From Glebionis coronaria (Eukaryota; Streptophyta; Magnoliopsida; Asterales; Asteraceae), in NCBI GenBank assembly GCA_025667525.1, contig CM046875.1:434570617-434634616 (forward strand): a DNA stretch of 64,000 bases. The letters are read 5' to 3'. Positions 48,577-59,900 of this stretch are shown here, one piece after another (positions within the stretch are counted from its first letter, which is position 1; each line of letters begins with the position of its first letter). The notes below the pieces were generated by a model, which had not been told where the DNA came from, searched no databases, and saw only the letters and a list, made by a program, of their open reading frames with translations. The position numbers and the translations under genes were made by a program.

Positions 48577-49156
48577 TGTGGAAACCTTTGTTTCCGGATC
48601 TTTGAAGCTACTAGGAATGATCATTGTTCATATGATTAACATAATCAAAGCGGAATTAGAACAACAACCATTAACAAGGTGTTTAGGCACAATAACACAT
48701 GAATAAAACAATTTGGATTGTTCATTATATTAATAACAAACAATCACTAGACGTGTATACATTGAATCCCACGTCTAGTCGACACACGCTTTAGGTTTAC
48801 ATTGTGAATGAAAGTATGAATAGAACCTAAGACCCTTGGTTCCTTTTATAGTGTAAGGATTAGGGTTTACAAGAGATAAAATCAAATAAACAAGTAAATC
48901 TTCTAATTAAATAAACTTATGCTGAATATATCTTGCATGTTTATCTAAATAGAAGCTTCAATAAGCTTCTTTGTCTACGTTTTTAACAATGCTTACATTG
49001 TACATGACAATTCTTGGATTGTACATGACAATGCTTGCTTTGTCAACCTTGGATTTGCTCTTGTCAACGTTTAGATTGCTCTTGACAACGCTTAGACAAA
49101 ATCTTCATGTTTTCTTCGTTTTTGAGTTTCTGCCACATCAACTTTTTGACCCAACA
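48577..49156 (-). repeat. 5' LTR of non-coding LTR element, copy 1
   Basis: 580 bp, TGTGGAAACC to CCCAACA on the plus strand. TATA box TATAAAAGG (minus) at 48850-48842; 21-bp array at about 48981-49105. Followed by the duplication GATCT. Confidence 0.94.
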
Positions 49157-49423
49157 GATCTCGTTTATAAGCTTGGTTTGGGGAAAGTGAAACTTGAGGG
49201 TGATAAACATTCATGACAACCAAAACCCAATGTAAGTCTTAGATTTCTTTACTTATTTTTCCTTTAAATATTTTGCAATTTTCTATCTTTTTAAATTTCC
49301 TTAATGTTTAGTATTTAATAAAGGCCAAGGTGGGTAAATTATGATGAGAAATGTAAATTGTGCTTTGAAATTAATACATTGTATGAGGGCATTGCAATGG
49401 TCAAATGTAGGGGATTTAATAAG
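49157..49423 (+). other. End of Athila 3' untranslated region with purine tract
   Basis: Starts with the second GATCT, then non-coding Athila tail. It ends in AAATGTAGGGGATTTAATAAG (about 49403-49423), read as the purine tract before the 3' LTR. Confidence 0.6.
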
Positions 49424-51401
49424 TGTGAAAACACTTATCCTTTTACCACTTATATCCAATAATAACAAGACCAAAACATGTATTTTATGTCGTAAAAGTC
49501 GGAATTATATGTGGTTTGTGTTTTTATTGTGTTTTAGGACAAAAATATGAAAAAGGAAGAAAACACAGGCTTTCACGGGCTTTTATCGAAGAAAAAGACA
49601 AAAGACGAAGTCAAAATTTCAAAAGTGCAAGAAGAACGGAAGTCAAAGGCCTATTCTGAAGATTTATCGAAGAAAAAGTCTAAAGATGGAAGTTTAACAA
49701 AGTCGAAGAACCAAGTTTACTAAAAGAAGAAAATTAGAAGATGAGTTCAAGTTATCATTCGACTAATCCCGAGACAAAGTCGAGAAAGACGAGTTATTTA
49801 AAAGTCGAGAAAATATGAAGAAAGAGAGAAGACACAAGCACCTTCCACCTCCTATATATGGTCTTCTAAATAGTCATTAGAGGAGTTAGTTAATTTTAGT
49901 CTTTAATTTTTAGTAGGTAATTAAATGTATTTTTTTTTCTTCTCTCTATTTCTTTCAAGCTTATCAAACCTGCATCTTAATCTTGTAATCTTTGATCTTA
50001 ATCTTTAATATAATCAAGCTTTTTAATAAATTCTCATTCTACCTTTCTTAATCATAATCTATTGTTTTTGCTTAATTAATCATGTAGTTGATTTAATTTT
50101 GTTAATTGTGTGATAGGTTTGCTTATTGGATTGTGCTTATTGGTTTGATGTGTTTAAAGTTTTTAGATTATAGTGCTTATTGCTTAATCTTTATGTTTAT
50201 TAGTTTTTATATAAGTTGATTTTGGTAGTTTAATATTTTTATAAAAAGTTGATTTTAAATTTTTGCTTATTTAGTGTTTTTAAAAGTTTTGTGTCTTATT
50301 AGCTTTTTCTAAAAATTGATTTGATAAAATTTTTGGTAAGTGCTTATTTGATTTTTGCTTATTTTCGTTTAATTTGGAACTTTAAACCCCTCTTTTCCCG
50401 AACTGTGTGAAAACCCTTTTCTCGAACTAGGAGTAGAACCTTATTCCGACTTAACCAATTTTTCCCTCCATAAGAACTTCATTTCCCGAATTAACTACAA
50501 ATTGGCACTTCCCGAATTAGGTGTAGGATACCAATTCCGAATTAGCTTAAAAGTCATTTCCCGAATTACTCACAAACTTCCAAATTCCGAATTAAGTGTG
50601 GACATATTTCCCGAATTAGATGAAATTTGAGTTTCCCGAATTATGTGTTGAATTGTTCCATTCCGAATTATATGTGTGATGCGAATTCCGAATCAGGTCA
50701 AGATAGGGACATGCCGAACTACGTGTAACTTTAGGATTCCGAACTGCATCCAGATTGCTTATTCAGGATTAGGAGTTGGACGAAGGGCATTCCGGATTAG
50801 GTTCGTGATTGTGTATTCCGAATTACAAGCAAATCTCACATTCCGACTTAGATGTTGGATTGGCTTATTCCGACTTGATTCAAGAACACAAATTCCGAAT
50901 TATATCCAGATTTTCATATTCAGACTTATGTTCAAATTTAGTTTCTGAATTATTTTCAAACATTAATTTTTTTTCCGCCAATTTTCTTAAGCATTATTTT
51001 ATTTGTTTTGTCTTAGCTTAATTTTCATAAAGTTTACGTTTTTATAAAGTTTTAAATTTTGAATTTACTTTTAAAAGTTATAAATTTTCATCATTCATTT
51101 TTAGTTTAACTTTTTAAAAAAAAGCTTTAATTTTTACGCATCGACATTTACATTTTCACTTTTATTTCAAAATAGATAATTATCTTTAGCTCTTTCACTA
51201 AGTTCTATTTTGCAGCATTTATTATGGACAAGCAATCGAGGTTAGAAGTTCTCTTTTATTTTTAATAGCTTTTACGTTTATGTTATTTGTAGACTTAGAA
51301 AATCAGGCTCTCCCTTTTAGTGACCAACACCAACAATTCCACCATAAACCGTGATCAATTCGAATTGAATCGAGTACGAACAACACTTCAAAGAGTACAC
51401 A
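49424..51401 (+). repeat. 3' LTR of the host Athila element
   Basis: About 2.0 kb from TGTGAAAACAC to about GAGTACACA. The right two-thirds match the 5' LTR remnant 8396-9592. TATA box TATATAT at 49853-49859. The left end is set by the purine tract. The right end is fixed only to about 10 bp, where similarity to the 5' copy fades and gypsy sequence begins. Non-coding. Confidence 0.65.
50395..50960 (+). repeat. 25-bp periodic TTCCGAATTA array (3' LTR copy)
   Basis: Same array as at 8590-9160, with units in register. One unit that is degenerate in the 5' copy (TTCCCTATTTAAC near 8687) is intact here (TTCCCGAATTAAC near 50484). The array lies about 550-1100 bases downstream of the LTR TATA box, hence in transcribed LTR sequence. 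Confidence 0.85.
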
Positions 51402-51407
51402 TAAAAG

Positions 51408-53369
51408 CTATGTATTAAATACATCGGGGAATTCTGACACGATAGGCTGATCCAGAATAGATGGAGATTCAGCAACAATATCATGAAAAACAGCTAAGAA
51501 ACCCTCACAGCCATGTGACAGTAAGGCACGTGCCTGTAAGGCTGAAATGATTTGTACAGACTTTCCTGGTATGAAACCATTATGAATGTACTCTGGTGTG
51601 TTGACATCACAGAAAATAACCCGATATGAATGGCAGTCTATGGTGGGGTGGTGTTTGGATAACCAGTCCATGCCTAATATCATGTCAAATTCGCACATGT
51701 CCAACGGAGGTGTGTCAACTTCACAAATTATGTCATCAAACTCTAGGGGAAGATCTCCGTACCCATGTGTGATGCGCACATTGTCTCTCAAGGGAGTGGA
51801 TATGTTTAAGACATTATCAAGTGGAATAGGGGATATCCTAACACGAGTAGCATAAATGGTGGATATGACTGAATGAGTCGCACCCATATCAAACAAAATG
51901 AAAGCCGCTTGCCCATACATAAACAAGATTTCAGTGATGGTACCTGACAACTTGTTTGCTTGATCCCTGGTGGTAGTATATACACGTCCAGTAGTCGGAG
52001 GTGGTTTGGAAACAGCATGTCCTAAAGTACCCTCAATCTCACCCTTCTTGCAATCTTTTATCTGGTAGCCTTGCTGGACACATCTGAAGCAACCACTGGC
52101 AGCCCCACGACGCTGACCTAGGTGTCTACGACTGTAAGTGGTGCAAATAGGATGAGTGTACCCTCCAACGGGTACTCTATCTGGTTGGGAGACTGTTTTA
52201 GAAAATATGCGTGAGACATGATGATTGGGGCACAACATGAATACACAGAAAGTTTAGATTGTAAACCATATGAAGCTACACGGTTGGGTTGTGAACCTCT
52301 GTGGTCCTGATCCCGTCCGTTGCTAGTGTTCCTGGTAATAAATGCTGAAGTGTCAGAGTTTATGAATCATATAGCAGCGTAACATAGAAATGAATAACAT
52401 GTAGGGACCTGCTGTTGCTAGAGTTGTTGGCGTTGTTATGGTAGTTGTCACTACCGCCACGCCTATCAGATGCAGAACGATCCTGAGTTTGACCGTTTCC
52501 CTTGGATTGGTACTGCTGTGTGGCCGGTTGGGACCGGTCCCTAATCTTTTGCCTGAAAGATGCAATTGTATAGAGAATGATATAAAATGGAAGGTACTAA
52601 ATTGAATGAAATGATTAACGTTTGATGACTGCGATATACTCTTAGATCCGTCTGCTTCACCAAACTCGTCTCTCTTTTGCAGCATCTCTAGCTTGCGAAC
52701 TGCATCTGCCACCTAATCCACATTAGTAAATGTAGCACACACCAGATTGTTGGCGACAGAAGTACGAAGAGCCCAGTAAAAATGATATGCCTGCTCTTCT
52801 GTTGTCCCGGATGCTACGCCCAGGAAACCAGCAAGTCTAAGGAATCTCTGCATAAATTCCGTACTATTATCCCCAGCTCTCTGTCGAATGCCATGGTATT
52901 CCCTCCTGAGCCGATCATGCTCAGCTTTCGGAAAGAACTGATCTAAGACCAACTCCTTAAATTGCGCCCACGTCAAACCAGCAACCCAGTTATCACCTCC
53001 ATTCGATTGCTTGAGTTCTTTCCACCATGCCAGCACATCTCCTTCAAAATTGTAACAAGCCAGCCACGCCTTAAAGACAGCATCACATCCCATGGCATCA
53101 AAAATCTTCTCTATGTGTGTAATGCAGCTCTTAGCTTCAGATGGACTGTCAGTCTGCTCAAAAGATCTAGGTCGCTGTTTGTTAAACCTTTCCAGCCATG
53201 TGATAAGAGTAATTGGTGGAGGAGGAGGAGGAGGAGGGTTGTTCTGATTCTGGTGCAGATTGTGATTAGCTTGAACCTCATCACGAATCTCATTTCTAAG
53301 TTGGGGAAGTAAAGCTTGCAGAGCTGCTTGGACAACTGCCTGCAGTTCTTGCTCACGTGTGTTAACCAT
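51408..53369 (-). pseudogene. Gypsy gag-protease with three apparent introns, one stop codon
   Basis: Gag starts at ATG 53369 (MVNTREQELQ), with a Retrotrans_gag core (GDVLAWWKELK, FKELVLDQFFPK). The knuckle CFRCVQQGYQIKDC has Tyr in place of His. The retropepsin site reads DMGATHS instead of DTGA, followed by ILGMDWL. Reading through needs removal of 52629-52553, 52408-52332 and 52266-52193 (77, 77, 74 nt). All are GT...AG on the minus strand and U-rich, and the phases agree at all three joins, giving exons 53369-52630, 52552-52409, 52331-52267 and 52192-51408. One TAG at 52715-52713 breaks exon 1. Splicing is inferred, not shown. The gene is cut off before RT. Confidence 0.75.
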
Positions 53370-53797
53370 CTGACAATTTTAAAACAAGAAATGAAATGAT
53401 TAATCTGATTAGAACATAGTATATACATGAGAAATGATGCATGGAATAATTTTGAAGGCATAGCCAACGAAAATGACATGAGTATGGATGAACGCCTATG
53501 GGCCAGTTCACCAAAACAAAATTGACATGATAAGGGTGAACGCCTATGGGTCGGTTCACAAAACAAAATGACATGAACAAAGGTGAACGCCTATGGGTAG
53601 GTTCACAAAACAAAAATTCGAATAAAAGCACATGTGACTAAATATGGCCAGTCATGTACCAACCATTATTTAGTCAAAATATTAGCAACAATGATACATG
53701 AAATAAATGCATGGAAATAAACTGTAAGTTTAGGAAGATCCTGGTGACTACCCACTAGTCACATGTCAAGTTTTTAGAGCCTACAGGTCGAAACCTT
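53370..53797 (-). other. Gypsy 5' leader with three hairpin repeats
   Basis: Non-coding leader between primer site and gag. At 53488-53606 three units about 47-48 bp apart each contain GTGAAC-N12-GTTCAC or a near match (53488-53511, 53536-53559, 53583-53606), able to fold as 5-6-bp stems. The short frames through it only reflect the repeat. Confidence 0.8.
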
Positions 53798-53811
53798 GGG
53801 CTCTGATACCA
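53798..53811 (-). promoter_or_regulatory. Primer-binding site of the minus-strand gypsy
   Basis: Minus strand reads TGGTATCAGAGCCC, complementary to initiator Met-tRNA, four bases inside the LTR end at 53816. Confidence 0.92.
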
Positions 53812-53815
53812 TAAT

Positions 53816-54581
53816 TGTAACACCCTATTTGATAAATGGAATATCATAAGATAATTATGGCGTGTCATCGAAGCATGCAAGGTAAATGTCTTAAAACATT
53901 AAATGACCATAAAGACAAATACCAGAATCAAACATCGGTAGTCCAAAATAAGCTCACACACATGAAATATAAGTACTGAAAGGGAAGGACTAAATAATGT
54001 CCAAAAGAAATAACGTAATGTATGGAAATGCATAAGGTAAAGAAGGCTGGATAGCTTCCATCCAAATGCACATACTCTCAAGATCCTAAATGCGTCCCTG
54101 TGTACCTGCCGTTTGGGAACATGGAAAGGAAACAGCTGAGCAAGACGCCCAGTGAACGGATATATAACATAGTATGAAGGACATAAGCATAATAAAGACT
54201 GATTAGTAGCGAAAACGTATCGCCGCGGATATATAACATAGTATGAAGAACATAAGCATAATGAATTTCCCTGGTGAAAATAATTACTAGATGGTTTACA
54301 AAATGGGTCGGGCCCTGTCCCTTTCCTCTTATCGTCGCGGATAAACACAAGCCCAAACACCAAACCATTTATTTTTCGTGTCTTATTTATTATCGTATGC
54401 ATTCGTGTTTTTGGTGTCGTGAATTAATTATTATACGTAAATCTTTATCATGCATTAATAATATACTTAATACTTGTAACTAAATGTTCGTGACACGTGT
54501 AGTATATTATTAATAGAAACTTTTAATTTAGTTGTGTTTTCATGTATTGTACTATTCATGGTATTTTATGCGGGTTATACA
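53816..54581 (-). repeat. 5' LTR of the minus-strand gypsy
   Basis: Plus strand TGTAACACCC to GTTATACA, 766 bp. The left 360 bases align with 61006-61370. A TATA-bearing module, GGATATATAACATAGTATGAAG, occurs twice (about 54157-54196 and 54228-54264). The right end is placed where copia RT sequence resumes at 54582, consistent with TG/CA termini. Confidence 0.78.
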
Positions 54582-55699
54582 TTATGGGTTGAAACAAGCT
54601 CCACGCGTGTGGTACGATCTCCTATCATCATATCTGATCTCGGAAGGCTTCTCCAAAGACAAAAGTGGACCCGACATTGTTCATTCTCGAGGAAGGCAAC
54701 GACATGATACTGGTACAAATTTATGTTGATGATATCATATCTGCTGCCACTACTCAAGTATTGTCCGGCCGTTTTGAGAAAATCATGTCCACACGTTTTA
54801 AGATGTCAATGATGGGAAAATTTTCATTTTTCTTAGGGTTACAAATTTCTCAAAATCCAAGAGGCATCTTCATTAATCAATCCAAATATGCTCTTGAATC
54901 TTTGAAAAAGTATCACTTTGAAAATTGTGACCCCGTGGATACTCCAATGGTGGAGAGATCTAAGTTAGATGAGGATAGAGATGGGATTGTTGTCGACCGA
55001 AACTTTATCGTGGAATGATCGGTACCCTTCTTTATCTCACTGCTAGCATGCCTGATTTACGTGCTATATGCATGTGTGCCCGGTATCAAGCTCGGCCTAC
55101 CGAAAATCACTTACATGTTTTGAAAAGGATCTTTCGATACCTTAAAGGAACACTTCATCGTGGTATGTGGTATCCGAAAGACTCCTCTATTGCACTAACA
55201 GCATATGCAGATGCGGATCACGCCGGGTGTCAAGATACTAGACGTAGCACCAGGAATCTTGCAATTACTTGGAGATCGTTTGATTAGTTGGGCATCCAAA
55301 AGGAAGAAAAGCGTTGTGATATCAAGTACATAGGTGGAATACATTGCCATGTCTGGTTGTTGTGCTCAAGTCCTTCGGATGATATCACAATTGTCTGACT
55401 ACGGTCTTGGATTCAACAAAATACCAATGTACTGCGACAACAAGAGTGATATTGCCCTTTGCTGCAACTACGTTCAACACTCCCGGTCATAGCACATTGA
55501 CATACGCTACCATTTCATCAAAGAGCAAGTGGAAAACAGAGTAATCGAGATGTATTTTGTCAACACCGAGCACCGGCTGGCAGATATTTTCACCATGGCT
55601 TTAGATTGAGGACGAATCAATTTTTTGATCGACAAGCTGAGCATGAAATAATTCTCACGAGAAACTCTTAAGGAGTTGGCAGAAGAAACTGCAGAATAG
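54582..55699 (+). pseudogene. Ty1/copia RT C-terminus and RNase H, broken
   Basis: YGLKQAPRVWYD, then a one-base insertion near 54663, then VQIYVDDII (catalytic YVDD at about 54721), GKFSFFLGLQIS, YALESLKKYHF. A frameshift near 55000 leads into MIGTLLYLTAS and ADADHAGCQDTRRST. Another frameshift follows near 55255, then [16 protein letters not shown] with a stop at 55330, [12 protein letters not shown] and [10 protein letters not shown]. The end is at TAG 55697. At least three frameshifts and several stops make it non-functional. Lineage within copia not resolved; it differs clearly from the Sirevirus copies. Confidence 0.9.
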
Positions 55700-57374
55700 T
55701 GGTGGTAAACTATTCTCGAGTATCCTTTTTTGTGATCAGGTACATATTGTATATATTTAAATCCCAAAAAGAAAACTACAAAAATATAAAACCTACAGAA
55801 ACCATAAAAATTATAAAATCAAGAAAATCCAAAAATATTTTTCTTTTTCAGAAAAGGCATGTCTTTTAGTATGATAATATTTACGGCCTTAGAAATGTCG
55901 ATTAATATTAATACGACGCCATAAATAGAGTTCGTATAAAAGTTGTAAATTTTTTAAAACATGCCTATATGGCTTGTAGTTATATAAATAGAACATGGGT
56001 CATTTTTTAAGGGAGAGAAAATATTAAATCGTCTTGGAAATCAAATTGGATTTCAAAAGATTTTTTCATAAAAATTCAAATGTTTAATGTCCTATGTCGT
56101 ATCCTATGTGGTGTGTGCCTTATGTGCTAGGTGATTTTCCGTGCTTTAGGATATATCTCTCTTGCCTTAAGTCATCAAGTGTTTATGTATGATATTAGTG
56201 GTATGTTAAGAAACAATGGGCGTTAAGTGATTATTAAAGAAAACTTGTTTAAATACAAGTTGAATAATCATACAAACAAGGGGGACCAAATTGCAAATTT
56301 GGTTAATTGTTTGACTTAGTCAAAACCTCCCCCCCCCTCGTTTTTATTTTCTATCATAACACACAAACAGACACTCCCTTGTTGCCGCCATTGTTAATAT
56401 CTGAGACCTTCGATCCTTGCCTATTCTACTTCGATTTCACCATTAAGGTATTAACCCTATGTTCATATTGTTAAAAAGATCATTCCCATTAGGTTTAATT
56501 CCGTTTTCTAAGCTTCTACCATTGTAGATGCCTAATCCACCATATTAGGGTTCTTAGATAATTTTTTGACGCGAAAAATGAAATTGATAATGGTGTTTTA
56601 TTTGTTTAAAACTAAGAATCATAGTGTGCTCCTTAGTTTTTCCCAGAATCAAACATAACATCGAAATCGAGCCTAAACGTAATTTCCTCATAATATCCGC
56701 CAACATTGCGAGATCTTTATGTTATTATGAGATCGTCATTCACAATATTACTACGAGATCTTCATTCGAAATATTATTGCGAGATCCTTCTTCGCAATAA
56801 CATTGCGAGGTCTTGTTATTGCGGAATCCTGTTTTTGGGATATTACGGATAAATTACTGTGAGATTAAGTCACAAAATAATATTGCAAGATAGCTATTTA
56901 GGAATCTTTAGGATATTGCGGGATAATTGATATTACGAGATCTTGTCTCGAAATAATATTGCGAGATAGCTATTTAGGAATCTTTGGGATATTATGGGAT
57001 CATTGATATTGCGAAATGTTACAATTATTGCGAGATCTGTTTTTTTTTCTAAAATGTTGATATTAAGGGATCTTAAGTATTGCGAGATATTATTTAGTCA
57101 TATTATTCAGAGATGTCGAGAACATTGAGAGATCTTATCAACATAGATTATTCCGAGATCTATACTTAAGTGTTATTCCGAGTTTGAGTATACATAGATT
57201 TTTACACGATTATTGTACATGTTTCTCGCTAATATGACTTAAGTTTAAAACTTGGATAATTTAAAACAAGCAAATATTGTGACATGATATGCTTTGCCAT
57301 GCTAAGTGTTTACATGACTTATGATATATATACTTGTGTGTATCATTTGCATCTGTATTATCTTAAGCAGGAAA
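55700..57374 (+). other. Non-coding interval between copia pol and third ORF, with possible 5' UTR intron
   Basis: No coding region. From about 56310 it looks like a gene leader (pyrimidine-rich, ACACTCCCTTGTTGCCGCC). A donor-like ATTAAG|GTATTAACC is at 56448/56449 and an acceptor-like ATCTTAAGCAG|GAAAATG at 57370/57371, four bases before the third-ORF ATG. Between them lies an ATTGCGAGATC-rich array (about 56700-57170). Confidence 0.55.
56700..57170. repeat. ATTGCGAGATC-rich degenerate repeat with a 59-bp duplication
   Basis: The motif ATATTGCGAGATCTT or variants (ATTACGAGATC, ATTATGAGATC, ATTGCAAGATA) occurs more than ten times. Inside it a 59-bp unit is duplicated at 56876-56934 and 56952-57010 with a handful of differences, spaced 76 bp. 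Confidence 0.85.
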
Positions 57375-58816
57375 ATGTCTATCACTGAAGAGAAACAACT
57401 CGCACTCGATCTAGCACTAGTTCCACAAAATGAAAGATTGCCACTTGATGAGAATAAATTAAGACTCAAGGATGATTTTGATCCGAGCTTCCCGGCTTTC
57501 AAAATAGCAATGGACATCTTGGATATCTCTCCGATCAGGACTGCATTACGGGCCACAACATCCGTCCCAAAGGTTTACATGTATGAATTATGGGCAATAG
57601 CTACACTTTCTAAAGCTAAACAACCTTCAAAATCTAAGATCGAACTTAAGATTAACGGACAACCAATGACACTTCACATTGGTCATTTCCGGAAGATTTT
57701 TAAATTCCCTCGCTTCGCTCAAGGGGAAGAGTATGTAGTAAACCCCAAGAAACCAGACATTATCAAGTTAATCCGGTCTCTGAATTATTATTGCGAACTC
57801 CGTACTTTATCTCAATTTAACACATCACAAGTAGGGCAACCATGGAAGGCCATCTTTACGATCATTAGGGGACTCCACATACGGGCAAGACTGGACTATG
57901 CTTCGTTGCTTTGGGAAGAATACTGTTTTCAGTTCCTCAACACTAAGAAGAAATCTGAGCACCTTCCATTTCCACGTTTTAAAAAGTTAATCATCAACTA
58001 TTTCATGATGACTTCAGACCCTATTGACAAACATGGAGGATTCTTCTATAATACCACCGCAAAGGATTACATTATGGAACACATGAAAACTGACAGTCCA
58101 AACACTAAGTATTTATTGCATCCAACTCCAGTTCCGGATACTATGATTAATGAGGGCATCAAGGATAGTCAGGCATATAAGGACATGCTAAGATATATTG
58201 AAATCTAGGCAAACCGGTCAGTAGAAGATTCTCCAACCAAACAAGGAAAAGGTAAGAGGAAGAAAACAACCTCTAAACGTCAAAAAACATCATCTTCAAA
58301 GGCCAAGGATTAGGAGCAGCTTTTTGATGAAGATGAAGAAGAATCAACACCAGCAACTCTTTCTGAAGATAAACAACTCAAGATTATCCTTCAGAAGAGT
58401 AAAATGGATGCTCTTGCTAAAACCGGTGGCTCTGGGTCCAAAACAGCTGAAGAATTGGATCGTGAAGTATTTTGAAACCCCGATGAAACTGATGAAAAGT
58501 TCATACTGAACCCGAGGAAGAAGAAATCCAAAAAGACAAAGAACCTAAAGCAACAAAATCAAGAAGATGAACAGTTTGACGACTTTAATTTTGAAGACAT
58601 GGTCGAATCAGGAGGGTGGGGGAGAAGACGACATGAATACCAACCATGACTAATTTTACGAGGATGTCAACGTCAGCAAACCTATACCCACAACACCTTC
58701 ACTTATTGTGAAAGAGGATGCTCATTTGATATTAACTCCCGTACCTCAACAAACACTTCCCACACCCCTAGTAGTTAGCACAATAGTGACAACCGCTCCC
58801 ATAATTCAACCAATAA

Positions 58817-58990
58817 TCAAACAACCTATACCATCCACCTCCCTACAACCCGTACTATCCACCTCCCTAACTCAACCGCCAATAGTACAACCCATACCAT
58901 CCACCTCCCTAACTCAACCATTAATATAACAACCTGTACCGTCTACCTCCCTAACCCAACCATTATCCGAACAATCTGTACCAACCACCT
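58817..58990 (+). repeat. Minisatellite in the third ORF encoding PSTSLTQP repeats
   Basis: About four units of roughly 33-39 bp around CCATCCACCTCCCTAACTCA. Confidence 0.8.
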
Positions 58991-59529
58991 CCCATTTGAT
59001 CGTCAATTACAACCTCATTCAAAGCCTTCAACAACAGGTGCAAGTTCAAGCAAAAGACCTCGCATAACTCAAAGAATTATTCCTTCATCATCGTCGGGCA
59101 GTCCGCAGAGAATAGAAACGTGAACGAGAAAAATTCGATGATGACAACCGCAAACTAAAAGATCTTGAAAAGAAGTAAACTAACTTCATCAAGGAGAGAG
59201 AGAGGCTCTTGACAACGAAAATGCAACTTTCATCGAATCTATCAATGATCAAATGACCAATATCATCAAAGGAGAACTCAAGACATTTATCAACTAGGAA
59301 CTACCAGCATTACTCACTAAAGGCCTTACAGACCTAGAGTTGATGAAGTTGTTGCAGACTCGACTGAACAACATTGGGTCAATAAAAACAAAGACTCAAC
59401 GCAAGCTTCAGAAAGTTCTCAACAAATCTATCATTGAGGATACTCAAACATCAACAGAGGATGACGATGATGTTCCTAAAACAACGAACAAAAGTAAGCG
59501 ACAGGAATCTGAGGATGAGGATGAAGATG

Positions 59530-59900
59530 TGAATGAGGATAGTAATGGTGATGGTGATGGTAACGGTGATGGTGATGGTAATAGTGATGATGATGATGAA
59601 AATGGTGATGGTAACGGTAATGGTAATGGGAATGGAGATAGTAATGGTGATGATGATGATGAGGGTGATGATGGTAACGGTAATGGTAATGGTAATGGTG
59701 ATGGTAATGGTGAAGATGATGATGATGATGATCGTACTGATGGTGATGAAGATGATAATGGTAAGAATGGCGATGATGAGAAATCTGATAAGGGTAAAGA
59801 TGACGAAGAAGAAAATGGTGGTGCAAATAAGGAAAAGGTCGATGACCAGGAGAAAAGGAACAGTGATGCTGACGATGATGATGATGATGGTGATCAAGAC
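59530..59900 (+). repeat. GGTGAT/GGTAAT microsatellite-like acidic tract
   Basis: Runs of GATGAT, GGTGAT and GGTAAT triplets encode the Asp/Gly/Asn-rich tract of the third ORF. Low complexity leaves several other frames open on both strands, which are not genes. Confidence 0.9.

Larger units (their letters stand above)
45768..49156 (-). mobile_element. Complete non-coding LTR retrotransposon, copy 1
   Basis: 3389 bp with two 580-bp LTRs (45768-46347 and 48577-49156) that are nearly identical, TG/CA ends, a Met-tRNA-type primer site next to the right LTR, repeated purine tracts next to the left LTR, and the perfect duplication GATCT. The orientation is minus. The 2.2-kb internal region has no gag or pol sequence. 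Several GGGGAAG tracts suggest a Sirevirus-like copia parent supplies its enzymes. A second copy is at 61922-64000. Confidence 0.93.
8396..51401 (+). mobile_element. Host Athila-type Ty3/gypsy element (visible span, with nested insertions)
   Basis: Reconstructed from plus-strand pieces in the right order: 5' LTR end (8396-9592), gag (22897-24079), gag C-terminus and pol (37601-41710), 3' untranslated region (41711-49423) and 3' LTR (49424-about 51401). The intervening DNA is accounted for by the copia tandem, the gag-protease element, the LINE insertion and the non-coding LTR element. The copia event also removed the leader and gag N-terminus. The element's own target duplication cannot be tested because its left end is off-window. 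Confidence 0.72.
51403..54581 (-). mobile_element. Minus-strand Ty3/gypsy element, 5' half
   Basis: Right to left: 5' LTR (53816-54581), primer-binding site (53798-53811), leader with hairpin repeats, gag and protease. It stops abruptly at the conserved pre-RT motif SEFPDVF next to the Athila LTR. The simplest reading is that Athila inserted into this element's pol, so RT to 3' LTR should lie upstream of the window. A second LTR of the family is at 61006. Confidence 0.83.

Noticed and set aside
51360..51402. Exact Athila LTR end and target duplication
   Set aside because: Similarity between LTR copies fades gradually and no clean 5-bp repeat can be fixed without the left flank.
53362..53631. 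Minus-strand frames with repeated PTHRRSP/PIGVHPY
   Set aside because: Translation of the tandem hairpin leader; no start context and no domain.
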